In this document: one piece after another, positions 43,947 through 54,446 of the stretch | Layout: each line of letters starts with the position of its first letter | Numbering within the stretch: the first letter of the stretch is position 1 | From: Paramyrothecium sp. XJ0827 | Lineage: Eukaryota; Ascomycota; Sordariomycetes; Hypocreales; Stachybotryaceae | NCBI GenBank assembly: GCA_020881915.1 | Contig: JAJFPB010000011.1 | Location: 434,001-498,000, forward strand | Length of the DNA stretch: 64,000 nucleotides | Reading direction: 5' to 3' | Position numbers and translations under genes: made by a program | Notes under the pieces: generated by a model | Told to the model about the DNA's origin: nothing | Database searches by the model: none | What the model saw: only the letters and a program-made list of their open reading frames with translations

Positions 43947-45805
43947 ACGTACATGATAAGCGAGTGCACCAACCAAGCGAGTGCACCAAAAATTCACACC
44001 ATTAAAATAGAACATTACTTAAAATCACTACAAAACATCTAATCAATTAAAATTAATCACTATCGTCTTCTTCAGATACTAACACAACTATCTGACATGT
44101 TCTTGAATTATGTCCGGTATTTCCACAGGTTCTACAGCGCCTTTCTCTCGCCAGTGCTGACCTCCCTCGACCACCACTTCTCAACAATCCAGCCATTATC
44201 TGCGCATCAACGTCTTTCTGATCAATCTCATCCCTTCCCTCACCTATAGTCATCTTCCCTCCATTCTGTAGCCGGGTTCTTTTTGCCCTACGCCGCTTGC
44301 TAAGAGTCTCATTTGCCTGTCGAAGGATCTGGTTCTCAGACTTTAATAATGCTATTTGATGCATTATCGCCTTCGTTCCCTTAGAAAATGACTTAAGCGC
44401 ATCAACAATAGATGCTGGGAGCTTCCTGGTGCCTTCTGATTCCGTCTTTCAAGGTATTCAGATTGAGAGGTAGCCTCAAGGACCGTCTTTGGCGTCTTGG
44501 GCACGCAAGGGTCGGGGAGGCCGGCCTCCTCCTCAATCGGTGTTGGAGTTCGTACCTGCACATCAAGCTTCGATATGACACTTTCTGGGTCTAAAGGAAC
44601 AAGCCCGGCCCCTCTAAAACCCCCTTTGATATTAATTTCTATTATGGCGGCTTGGTGGGCGGCGTAAAATGCCAGAAAGAACTCAGTCTTAGAAACGTGG
44701 GTTATAGAGCACCTGATCAGATGCTCTATTTCTCGACCGTATGCCTTTTTGAGTGGCCCAAAGCACCCGACATCAAGAGGCTGAAGTAGGTGAGACGAAT
44801 GAGGCGGCATACACAGCGTAATGATATGGTTATCTTCACAATATTTCTCAAAGTCAACCGAGTGGTGACTTCCATGCCCATCGAGGATCAGAAGACGATA
44901 GCGACCGGTTGATCGGGCCTTGGTATGCCGGTCAAAGTGTTTTAGCCACTCAAGGCCGGTCTCATTGTCGGTCCAACCATTTTGAGTTGTCGCAATAGCC
45001 CAGTCGCCCGGAAGGTTGCTTTCCTGGTACCAGCTTGCGAGGTGATATTGGCCCGCGACCACGATGAACGGCGCGATCGCCCAGCCTTCGGCATTAATCG
45101 CCTGAATGACTGTAACCCATTCCCGGTTTCCAGGCTGGACTGATTTCGGGTTTCCACGCCTATCTGCACCTGTGACGACCATTCCGCTTGCAATTATGCC
45201 CATCATAAAGCCGGTCTCATCAAAGTTGTAGATATCGGCTAGGTCGATGCCATATTTCGCGATTGTGTTCTCCACGAGCCGGAACCAATTGCGAATAATG
45301 GTTGGATCTTCGCATTTAGCCCTCTGATAGTCATATTTACGAAAAAAACGCGTCTTGAGCTCTGGTTGTCGCCTGACGAAGTTGGAAGCCCAGCGCTTGC
45401 CGACAGGTGACGCGTCGCGGTCAGCGAGCAGTCGGTTGGCCATTTCTTCAACACCACGCAGTCGCGGGGGAAATCCTCGCGAATCCAGGTCGAGAATGAA
45501 CTGGACAATAATCTGCTCCTCTAGATCGGATAGTCTCCGTGAGTTGGGGATGGTATCGCGCCGAGACTGGATGCCCCTCTGTCGGCGACGAAGGGCATAA
45601 TAATCCACCTGGTATAATCTTGCGGCGGGTCGTAGACCCAGTTTCGGGTCATTTTGAAGGGCCCGAGGAGCGAGAAGCATATTAGCTTCATTATTTGATT
45701 GTGACATATTTGGTGGTTGAGAAATAGTTGATTAGATGTAAAGAGGAGAGATTGAGTAATTTTTGGTGCACTCGCTTGGTTGGTGCACTCGCTTATCATG
45801 TACGT
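43947..45805 (-). mobile_element. pogo element P4
   Basis: 1,859 bp between TA dinucleotides. Left iterons at 43955-43971 and 43972-43988, right iterons at 45764-45780 and 45781-45797, all with the core GGTGCACT. This core differs from P2 but agrees at both ends. Confidence 0.9.
44053..45707 (-). pseudogene. pogo-type transposase P4 (late frameshift only)
   Basis: The ATG at 45707 opens 447 codons: psq helix-turn-helix (LRPAARLYQVDYYALRRR), CENP-B-like domain, and the whole DDE_1 nuclease with Asp in YNFDETGFMMG, ILDGHGSHHS and LLQPLDVGCFG. The frame slips near 44425, after the catalytic domain, cutting off the coiled-coil and CCHC tail (CRTCGNTGHNSRTC, read in another frame at 44053-44364). 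Of the pogo copies here it is the closest to functional: nuclease and DNA-binding parts are unbroken. Whether the tail is needed is unknown. Confidence 0.85.
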
Positions 45806-45932
45806 TATATCTTATATTTAATCTATTTAGATCTAAACCCGATTTTTAATAGAATTTTTAAATCTTTAAATTAAGGTGTAAAATCAAGTGGGCCACTCGC
45901 TTGTCTGGGCCACTCGCTATACATGTACGTTA

Positions 45933-46438
45933 GATCTTTTGGTTCGATGGGTTTACCGAAACTTGGACTGGACGTCGCTTCAGCGTCATACCATACTGAG
46001 ATCGTTTGATCATGGACAAGTTGATCCTGATAACAGCGATCTTCCAATCATGGACCTCCGCTGCAGCGGTGCGAAGCTTGCTGCAATAACTCCTGCCCGT
46101 ACAGGCCCATTGATAGTGTTGGACAATATCTTTTCCCCAATATCGCGCCACAGTCTTCAATGCCGTGACGCACTTGCATTTCCTATCACGTCCGCGCTTG
46201 GCAATATTGAAGAATTTATCCCAATGGATCGTGTCGTTTATGGTATCCGATGTCTTGAACCCGCTTGAGCGGTGGTCTTCGATGACCTGAACGGGCCCAC
46301 TCTGATGAGCCCCCATTGGCCGTGACTCACCACTTCCAGTGGCTTTTCGCTGTAAAAGCACACACATGATGAGGATACAAACTCTACGGAGTTAAAGTCC
46401 GTAAGTCCCGAGAAGTTACGGTTGAAACGTGCACAGAG
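45933..46438. other. unassigned stretch between pogo remnants
   Basis: Open on both strands for over 120 codons (45888-46268 plus, 45930-46367 minus) without a family I recognise. It may be the degenerate 3' flank of the older pogo-B element. Confidence 0.35.
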
Positions 46439-47069
46439 CTAGCGCGGCGACGGGAGCGCAGGCGACGGCCTTATGCCCAGCTTATCTGCGATAACTCGTA
46501 TTATACCGGTAGATTCTGGAGGCCCACTCTCTGGCCTCTCTGCCTTGTCTTCTTGAATTTCTGGATGCTTCAATGCCTTAGCCCGGGAGACTGGCCAATT
46601 CCCAGTTACTCTCCAGCTGGATAATACATTCTTTGTGGTCATCCCGATCTCCCGTGCCTTGGCATAAGCCCGTATAAAATTGACTTTGTCAACGGGTGTG
46701 GAATCCGTGAGAGAAGTCAACTTATCAAGCTCTTTTCGATATGCCGTCTTCATGGCATTAAAATCTCCCGTTATCCAATGGTTGGAGGCCATGAGAACAG
46801 TGGACGGGGAGATAACAACAATAGATGTTATTCAAAAAGCATAAGGTCATCCACTCGTCCTACCACTTCATGCTAACATTGACCTTTGGGAATAGAAGTG
46901 AAGAACGCACCGTTGCATGACTTCCATGGCCGTCCATGATGATAAGTCTGGCATCAGAGGCATCTGCAGGCTTAGTCTGTGGCATATACCTCTTCGAGCC
47001 ACCTAACGGCGATGTGGTTGTCCGTCCACCCGTTGGGTGAGGTTATATAATGCCAATCAGCTAACGTTA

Positions 47070-48922
47070 ACGTACATGCATAACGAACGCTCCAACATAA
47101 CGAGCGCTCCACAAATCTCAATCCTCAAGATAGGAACCTCAATTAAAACACCACAAACTATTCGATCAATAAAAACTAATCGCTATACTCTTGCCCAAAT
47201 ACCTCTACCTCTATCTTACATGTTCGTGCGTTATGGCCGGGCTTACCGCATACACCACAATGCCTTACCCTCGGCTGCCCCGACCTTCTTTGACTACCTT
47301 GCCTCGATGATTCGGCTACTACCTGCGTATCAATATCCATTTGATCAATTGATGCCTGACCTTCCCCTATAGTCATCATCCCTCCATTGCGTAGGCGTTT
47401 CTTTTTTTCCCTCCGGCGCCGGCTTAGTATCTCATTTGCCTCTCGAAGATCCTTAACCTCAGCCTCTAGTAATGCCATCTTATGCTGATTTGCAAGTAAA
47501 CTCTTAGAGAATGAGTTCAGGGCATCAATAATTGATGCTGGAGAGCTACTCTTATGTCTTCTGATTCGTCTTCTTAGGTATTCAGATTGAGATTCGGGTT
47601 CTCTGACCGTCTTTGGGGTCCTTGAGGTCCAAGGGGCAGGAAGCTCCGGCTCATCGATAGCAGGCGTTGGAGTCCGTAGCCGGATATCAAGCTTCGAGAT
47701 CACATGGCTCGCATCTAAAGGAGCAAGTCCGGCGCCTTTGAACCCTCCCCGAATATTGGTATTAGTTATCGTGGCTAGATGTGCGGTATGGAAGGCGGGA
47801 AAGAACTCGGTCTTGGAAATGTGTGTTATAGAGCACTTGATCAAATGCTCTATTTCTCGACCATAAGCCTTCTTAAGCGGCCCAAAGCAGCCCACATCTA
47901 GTGGCTGGAGTAGATGAGATGAATAAGGCGGCATACAGAGCGTGATAATCTTATTCTCCTTGCAGAAATCCTTAAAGGCGACCGAAGGGTGGCTCTCATG
48001 CCCATCAAGGATCAGGAGACGATAGGCACCATTTGATCGCTGAATTGTATGCCGATTGAAGTGTTTTAGCCACTCGAGGCCCGTCTCGTTGTCGGTCCAG
48101 CCATTTTTAGTGGTTGCAATAGCCCAGTAAGGTTGCTTTCGCGATACCAGCTAGAGAGGTGATATTGGCCTGCAACGATGATGAATGGCGGCAGCGCCCA
48201 CCCTCCAGCATTAATCGATTCAATCGCTGTAACCCATTCCCGGTTTCCAGGTTGAACCCTTTTAGGGTTGGCACGCCTTTCTGTGCCTGTAATAACCATG
48301 CCGCTTGCAATAATGCCCATCATAAAGCCAGTCTCATCAAAGTTGTACTGATCATTTAATCCAATGCCGTACTTTGCGATTATCTTCTCCACAAGCGAGA
48401 ACCACGCGTTTATTGCGATTGGATTTTCGCATTTGGCCCTCTGGTAGTCATACCTACGAAAGAAACGCGTTCTGAGCTCTGGTTGCCGCTTAATAAAATT
48501 CGAGGCCCAACGTGGCCCAACAGGAGGCATCTCACGCTCAGCAAGCAGTCGATTAGCCATATCTTCAACACCACAAAGCCGGGGAGAAAACCCTCGCATA
48601 TCCAGATCAAGGATATATTGAACTATCGCCCGCTCCTCAAGATCAGATAGTTTACGTAAATTAGCCTTAGTATCGCGTCGAGAAGCCATTCCTTTTTGGC
48701 GCCGATGTAAGGTATAGTGAGGCACTTGGTAGATAACTGCAGCGCGTCGCAGGCTTAATTTCGGGTCTTTCTGAAGGGCTTGAAGTGCGAGATTAAGATT
48801 AGCCTCTTCAATTGAGTTTGACATGGCTAGTTGTGGTGAATCATTTGATTAATTGATTGAGATGTAGGATGAGGGATTTTTGTAGCACTCGTTATGTTGT
48901 AGCACTCGTTAGGCATGTACGT
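47070..48922 (-). mobile_element. pogo element P5
   Basis: 1,853 bp between TA dinucleotides (47068-47069, 48923-48924). Left iterons 47079-47095 and 47096-47112 (core GCGCTCCA or ACGCTCCA). Right iterons 48880-48896 and 48897-48913 (TTGTAGCACTCGTTANG). Unlike P2 and P4, the two ends differ at several core bases. Confidence 0.88.
47176..48824 (-). pseudogene. pogo-type transposase P5 (7-bp deletion)
   Basis: From the ATG at 48824: psq helix-turn-helix (LSLRRAAVIYQVPHYTLHRR), CENP-B-like domain, first catalytic Asp in YNFDETGFMMG. At about 48128 seven bases (CGCCCGG on the plus strand) present in P4 are missing, shifting the frame within ESNLPGDWAIATT. The second part, with LQPLDVGCFGPLKKAYG and the CCHC tail (CGVCGKPGHNARTC), is open to 47176. 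Outside the recognition helix it is nearly identical to P2 in the first 200 residues. Confidence 0.85.
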
Positions 48923-49057
48923 TAGTGCTGATATGCTGTCTTGTCTTTCTCTTTTCGGTAAGCTTAGCTTAAACGCAGTGACGTAAGGGCTGCACAAGTT
49001 GTAAATCCTTTTGTTGGTCAGCTGGATTTCGTCCTTAAAATGCGAGCCAACCCCCAT

Positions 49058-50798
49058 TACCGCACGGCCGGAACCAGAGCACGGCCGGAACCAGACTGTC
49101 GGGACCCACGCGCCAGATGCTCACAACCAACACAATGACCTACAGAAGCGAATGGAAAGCAAAAGCATGGGACCTTGTTATCTCTTTCCTCAACAAGAGT
49201 GGGGAAAAGTTCAGCCGATCATCTCGATGAATATTACGAACACAACTCGACCGCCTTAGATCGACATCACCGCTTGTACAACCATACGCGATATCCAAAC
49301 TTTGGGATATCCTCCCCAGCTTTGCATCCGGGTACTCGGTTGTAGCCGCTATTTACAAAAGCAGCCATGCCCCGGCTAGCGGGGTTTGGCGGGTAACCGC
49401 GGCGGCGTTGTCCGAAGCCTTTGACAGCAAGTTGGGGCGCCATGTCTATGATGTAAGACGTTGTTTGAAATAGATCCCATAGAAAATTAGCTGTCGGGGC
49501 TTTTTGAGGTCCCTCAATCTACCGACGTTCTTGTGGGGTCCGCGAGAGCAATCATCCTTTGCACATTTAATGAGATGTCACGACATTGAAAGTCGAATCA
49601 TGGCTATAGTCAGCTGGCTTAGCCTGCGCATTAAAGTTGCAAGGAGGCGTCAAAACGCATGGCCTGGATCTCTTGTAAAACCTCAGAGGTTACTCCATCA
49701 ATCCTTCCTAGCGGAATTAGACTTGTGCCACAAATTCGTTTTCGTTTCGGTAACGCAGCCGGCATTAGCACAAAGTTGTATCCAGTACAATCGACGTGGT
49801 GGAAGATGACGCTGAGGGCTTGGATTAGCCGCATCTGTGGGCTGATGCCATGAACTGCTACACTAATGAAGCCTATTTCGTCAAAGTCAAATCGCGCATT
49901 ACAAGCAGCTGGTTCAGCCTCAGCAGTACAATCGTGCAGAGGTGAGAATCTAGAACTTCTTAGAACAAGAGATGTAGTGTTGAATTTAAACGGTGCTAGT
50001 AAGGTTAACGTTAGACATGTTGACTAAGTTTAGTAACGTAAAACATACGAGTGGCGCACACCTACCACGATGAGTATGCAATCTTCAATAAACCACAAAA
50101 TTAAATATCTACCGCAACTGCTGCAGCGTGGGGCTTTCGTAGAAGCCGAGCCTCTCCGACCACTTGCAGACCGCAAGGAATGTGTGCTTAGTCACCAAGC
50201 GGGCTGTGTGTAGGGGAAATTGGGGCCACCTTAGGTCTTGAGGCCACCGCACAGCTCGAGGCCCCACGGGCGTCCCTAGCTAATGACGACGATATTTGCC
50301 ACGCGATGTCGCTGATCATATAAGGATAACGGGATCGCCTCGTGAGCCGAACAGGCCGCTGAGACCACCATCGAGTCACCTAAGGACGGTGATCCGCGTC
50401 CCGAACCCCTTGATATGGTATGGGGGGTAAGGGCCAAGTCAGACAACATCCCCTGGATCGGGAAGCAGTACTATTATTCGAAATTTGCGATGGCAAGGTT
50501 GCTTGGAATACAGTATTAGCTTAAAATATATGAACTTATTCCATTAAAGCCACTAAAGCAAAAATCCACTTACTCTTTCTTTCCACGGCTTAGTCATACT
50601 ATCTCCTATTATGCCTGGGGCAGGAAAAGCTGGCTGTTAGAGGCAGGGGACTTAAGAGACTTCTGGGTGCAAGCCACACAGCCACACAGTGTGCTTGCAC
50701 CACGTGGGACAAAAAATGGACCAGTTTAGAAAGAGTTAAAGTTTAGACGGGCGGACGCTGAAACCTGAATCTCACTGTACAAGTACGTACTGTAGCAT
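49058..50798. other. spacer with possible pogo-B N-terminal remains
   Basis: On the minus strand near 49860-49900 the phrase FDFDEIGFISVAV resembles the first catalytic motif of a pogo transposase, followed by 60 codons without clear similarity. A duplicated GCACGGCCGGAACCAGA motif lies at about 49065-49100. The rest (49950-50798) shows nothing I can name. Confidence 0.3.
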
Positions 50799-51730
50799 AT
50801 GGGCGCTCTGTTATCCAAACTCACGCCCCTCTCCTCTTTCCCTTTTTTTTTTCTTTCCCTCCTCGCCTGCCCAGCCTTATACTTTAGTTACTTTGCCTTA
50901 CATTACCTTGACACTTTTACTGCACATATACAGTCGGCCAGTACCGTGCCTGGCCTTTCTCCTCTCATCTCGTCTCACCTCGTCACTTCTCTTTTCCTTC
51001 ATTTACTTCTTCTTTTGCACCTGACCTTCTCTGGCCTGCAGTGACTGGGTATCCTACCTGGTGAAACTTATCCCTACTAGTCCTACTTAACTCCCGCCCC
51101 TCTCTCATCCTTCATCCCGCGTTCGCGGCGCCCGGCTCTGGCCTTGGGAAACACTGCGAATAACGGCTGCCATACATCGGATGCTTCTGCCATTGCAGGG
51201 TTCCTGGGTTTTCTGGTAACTTTCCGCATGTGGCCGCCAACACCAGTCTTGACGATCAAATGAGGTTGGGCTGCCTTGTCCGAAGGTCCCATCGGCCCCG
51301 CCAGTCCCGACCACTCCCAATCTCAAGCTGGCCGTCACATCCAGCCTTCAACTCGACTTATACATCGAACGCTTTATCCACATACGTACGCCCCTCCGCT
51401 CTTTTTCCCTGACCCCAAATAGCTTCCCGCTTCCACTTCCAATCTTCCTACCTCCCACCCATTATTTTACTTCTCTTTCTTCTTCCTTCTCCCCTTTGTT
51501 GTGTTTTACTTCTTTGTGTCCTGGGTTTTTATCCTCTAGACCAGATCTTTACTCACACTTCCACCCTCACTTCTCACCTCTCTCTTCTCTACTGGTTCCT
51601 GCTCTGAACTCTGATATCACACCAATATCAGTACCCACTTGCTTGGCCAGCGTCAAAATACCACTGCTAGCATAAGAAGCTCCTCGAGTCGTCACACATA
51701 CACCTGCTACGCTAATTTGTACATTCGACG
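50799..51730 (+). promoter_or_regulatory. long pyrimidine-rich leader / promoter of the gene at 51731
   Basis: More than 900 bases dominated by C and T (CTTCTTTTGC, TTCTCTTTCTTCTTCC, CACTTCTCACCTCTCTC) precede the ATG. C/T tracts are common just before transcription starts of strongly expressed fungal genes, so this is probably promoter plus a long 5' UTR. It also contains short upstream frames, such as one at 50799. Confidence 0.4.
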
Positions 51731-53095
51731 ATGCTCACCGTCAAGCAGCCACCAACCTACGATTACAAGTCTGTCCATAATTTGCCGACTCCGCCTTCTA
51801 CCTCTCGACCTTCTCTCCCCTTGACATATCAAGAGACCGGCCTGAAGTCCCATTCAGCTATACCTCGAAACCATGGTCCGTCGTATCTACCCATGTCAGC
51901 TGCTCACTGTGGCCTGCCGTCTCCGGCAGCCATGACTCTTCCTCCCCAGCAACCTCAATTTGCGCCTGTGGCTCCGCCGTCGCATCATAGTCAGCCTCCT
52001 CCCACGAGTAGCATCAGTCAGAACCATTCCCAAGGCCAACATCCGTGGTCGACGCTTCCTGCCCCACCACAACAGTGGCAGGGAGCCGAGGAGGCGATGA
52101 GAAATTGGTTGCAGGCTAGGACTGAGGAGGAGAAGACGAAGCAAGAGGAGGAAAAGACTAGGCAGGAAAGTCTGCGGTTGGAGCAAAGAAAGATCGAGAT
52201 GGATATCCTGGGGGCCTCGCTGGGAGGCGGCATACCGCCTCCCATGCTGTCCCTTTCCTTCGCTGGCATGGGAGTCAGAGGCGTGATTCCTCAGGCGGCA
52301 CTGGAATGGGCGCAGCAGTTTATGCAATCATTGCAGGCACATCATCCTCCGCATCCAGCTATCCAAAGCGCGCAAGCTAGCGAAGCCCAACGAGACGGCC
52401 CAGGACAAGGGCACGGGCAACATCCACCAGCGACTGCAGTGCCAGCATCCGTGCCATCTTCAGCTGGTTTTGCGCCCTACCTGGGTTCGCCTACCAGACC
52501 CAGGGAGCAAACGTTGCCGGGAACGGCAGTTCGTCCAATAACCGGGTTGACCACGTTGCCAAGTCTGGGAAATACCATTGCTCAACCGATACAGGGTACA
52601 GCCACGGCTATTCCCTCGCAACAGCCGCATACTCAAGTGCAGCCTCAGTCATTGCAGCAGGAGTCGAGTCCATCCATCTACTTCCACCACTGGCAGCCTC
52701 CGACAGCGCATGGTGGAAGCGGTTCGAATCGACCTGGAAGCCCCTCTGGGGAATCTCCCAAGAAGCGCAAGGCCTTGGGGTCACATCAGACAGATCAAGT
52801 CCATAACGAGCAGTTTCGATATCGATCACCGCCCTCCACGCACCATGCCGGCTTCGGGAAACCGTCAGCCCAACGAAGAAGCCACAAGCGCCAACGTAGC
52901 GACGTTTCTTGGTACCAAGCCTCAGGTCAGCGACCCACGCAAGGGCTAGAACAATATAAGACTATGTCACCGGGTGCTTCTCAGGACCGAGACCGAGACC
53001 GGACAGGGAGCAGGAAGCTGTCTGTTACATCGCTACTAACCGGAGAGCCCGATGATGCAGGAGTCCGCTCCCAACCCAACCTGCAAGCAAAGTAA
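51731..53095 (+). CDS. disordered, probably nuclear protein (unknown function)
   Basis: Single open frame of 454 codons from the ATG at 51731. Rich in Pro, Gln, Ser and His. A charged helix (EEEKTKQEEEKTRQESLRLE, about residues 131-150, continuing EQRKIEMD) predicts a short coiled coil. A hydrophobic patch follows (PPPMLSLSFAGMGVRGVIPQ, AALEWAQQFMQSL), then long disordered sequence with a basic cluster SPKKRKALG and RRSHKRQRSD that could be nuclear localisation signals. The pattern is like a transcriptional or chromatin co-factor, but no domain is recognised. No frame damage and no transposon similarity, so it is one of the few apparently healthy host genes here. Confidence 0.65.
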   Translation: MLTVKQPPTYDYKSVHNLPTPPSTSRPSLPLTYQETGLKSHSAIPRNHGPSYLPMSAAHCGLPSPAAMTLPPQQPQFAPVAPPSHHSQPPPTSSISQNHSQGQHPWSTLPAPPQQWQGAEEAMRNWLQARTEEEKTKQEEEKTRQESLRLEQRKIEMDILGASLGGGIPPPMLSLSFAGMGVRGVIPQAALEWAQQFMQSLQAHHPPHPAIQSAQASEAQRDGPGQGHGQHPPATAVPASVPSSAGFAPYLGSPTRPREQTLPGTAVRPITGLTTLPSLGNTIAQPIQGTATAIPSQQPHTQVQPQSLQQESSPSIYFHHWQPPTAHGGSGSNRPGSPSGESPKKRKALGSHQTDQVHNEQFRYRSPPSTHHAGFGKPSAQRRSHKRQRSDVSWYQASGQRPTQGLEQYKTMSPGASQDRDRDRTGSRKLSVTSLLTGEPDDAGVRSQPNLQAK

Positions 53096-53883
53096 CAATT
53101 CAAAACGGGGCATTCGCTTGCTGCTCGCTGTAGCAATACACTTATCCGCAGCAAGCCCTGGCGGCGGCCTTGTTCATCGACGACACATACTGCAGAAGTT
53201 TGGTAACATTGCTGGTGGCAATGACGACATATGGCTGTACAGAGCTGTCGACGTGCCGAGCTGAACTTGGCTAAAGGACTTGACTACGAAGCACGAAACT
53301 TTTGTCAAACGTCTTACCTCTTGCTGTTACACATACGACTTGAGGCATTCTTTGCCATGGTCTAGCTGTCTATACCGTGCCGCTCTTCAAACCGCGTATA
53401 CGCGAGATTCGTATTGGATTGCTGACGCAGTGAATCTGCTTCGATTTGAACACAGATACTATTGTTCTAGTCATCAAGCGACTTTGCGGCGATTTGTGAT
53501 GCAATGAAAATGAACAGGTAAGAGTTGATTCGGGCATCCTCGTGCGACTACAGGGCAACCAAAGCGGCGTTTCGCAAGCATTTCAAAGGAGCGATTCATT
53601 GGCTGTCATCCACGGGAGGTTTCTTCAGTCGCCCATTCCAGCTTGAATGGGGACAATGTATTGATATTCTTGTGCCGGTAGATGCTGACGGGTTGCATAA
53701 GGGCAGGCGACTTCTGACTTTTTGTCGTCTTTTTTCCTTTTCATTTTTAACGCATTATGACCTCGGATGGACGGTGGTTTAGGTATCACAAGGAGGTTTC
53801 GGACTTGGAAATGAAACCGTCGCCGTCAACGGAAGAGGGTCAGGACGGCGAAGGCGCTGGAGACAGGGCAGCAAAATGGTGAT
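53096..53883. other. intergenic, no recognised feature
   Basis: Likely 3' UTR of the gene at 51731 followed by unassigned sequence. Short frames only. Confidence 0.4.
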
Positions 53884-54237
53884 ATGGAATGGCAGGAGGA
53901 AGGTGAGACCAGTGAGGGGGCACAAAACCGAGCTCGGAACCAGACTGCCTCCAAGTCATCCGGAGGCGTGGTTGAGGCAATCCAGAGCTTGAAGCAACTC
54001 CTGGAGCAGGACTTCAACAAGAAAATCGAATCGATGAAGGCCCAGTTTCAGCTCGAATTTACCAAGATCAGAGATCATGTGGCTGGGGAAGTCACCAGGG
54101 CCACAGCTTAGATGGCACAAGAACTATCGCACGTCCGAGACCAGCTCACACAGGTTCATAGTGAGCTAGAGCAGACTCGACTGCAGTTAGATTCGCTGAG
54201 CAAAGCCAGGACACCACGACCACCCGGCCAACTGATC
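53884..54237 (+). pseudogene. coiled-coil gag-like (LINE ORF1-type) fragment
   Basis: The frame reads EAIQSLKQLLEQDFNKKIES..QLEFTKIRDHVAGEVTRATA, then TAG (54109-54111) where Gln is likely (CAG), then MAQELSHVRDQLTQVHSELE to a stop at about 54237. The heptad pattern runs through the stop, showing the codon is a lesion. It resembles the coiled-coil part of transposon RNA-binding proteins. It lies 210 bp before the ORF1 of the second LINE but is not continuous with it. Confidence 0.5.
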
Positions 54238-54446
54238 TAGTCGACTTGACTCCATCCTGGCGTTGTTCACGCTAAGACGACCCACTTCACCTCTGTCCAA
54301 TCGTTGGCTAGTCAACTTTTTGGCTTCGTCGGTTTCTATCAAAGCGTTATTTGTAACGGAGCATCGGAGACTGCAATTTTAGTCTCTGGAAGGGTGCGTA
54401 GATAGTTTTTGTCCTATTGTTTCATTGGTTGCGGGGTTGGTTTCAG

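Larger units (their letters stand above)
43698..45930. mobile_element. A/T-rich composite with pogo-type ends, split by P4
   Basis: The left end ACGTATATG has two iterons (43707-43723, 43724-43740, core GTGCAACA). The right end has two iterons (45888-45904, 45905-45921, core GGGCCA) and CATGTACGT. TA flanks both. Without P4 the interior is only about 370 bp and very A/T-rich, like a MITE. The two ends carry different iteron cores, so they may come from two different elements. A short AACCCTAACCCTA tract sits at about 43875. Confidence 0.5.
46439..49057 (-). pseudogene. pogo-B transposase relic, split by P5
   Basis: A second, unrelated pogo family, heavily decayed. The C-terminal piece (46439-46792) reads KTAYRKELDKL..VDKVNFIRAYAKAR..VLSSWRVTGNWPVSRAKAL, the usual end of many fungal DDE_1 transposases. 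Upstream, 46800-47067 contains LIIMDGHGSHAT (second catalytic Asp) and TSPNGWTDNHIAVRWLEEVY with stops and shifts. Across P5 the reading resumes in the same frame: QDSISAL on one side and ADWHYITSPNGW on the other meet at the duplicated TA. This shows P5 jumped into this older gene. Confidence 0.65.
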
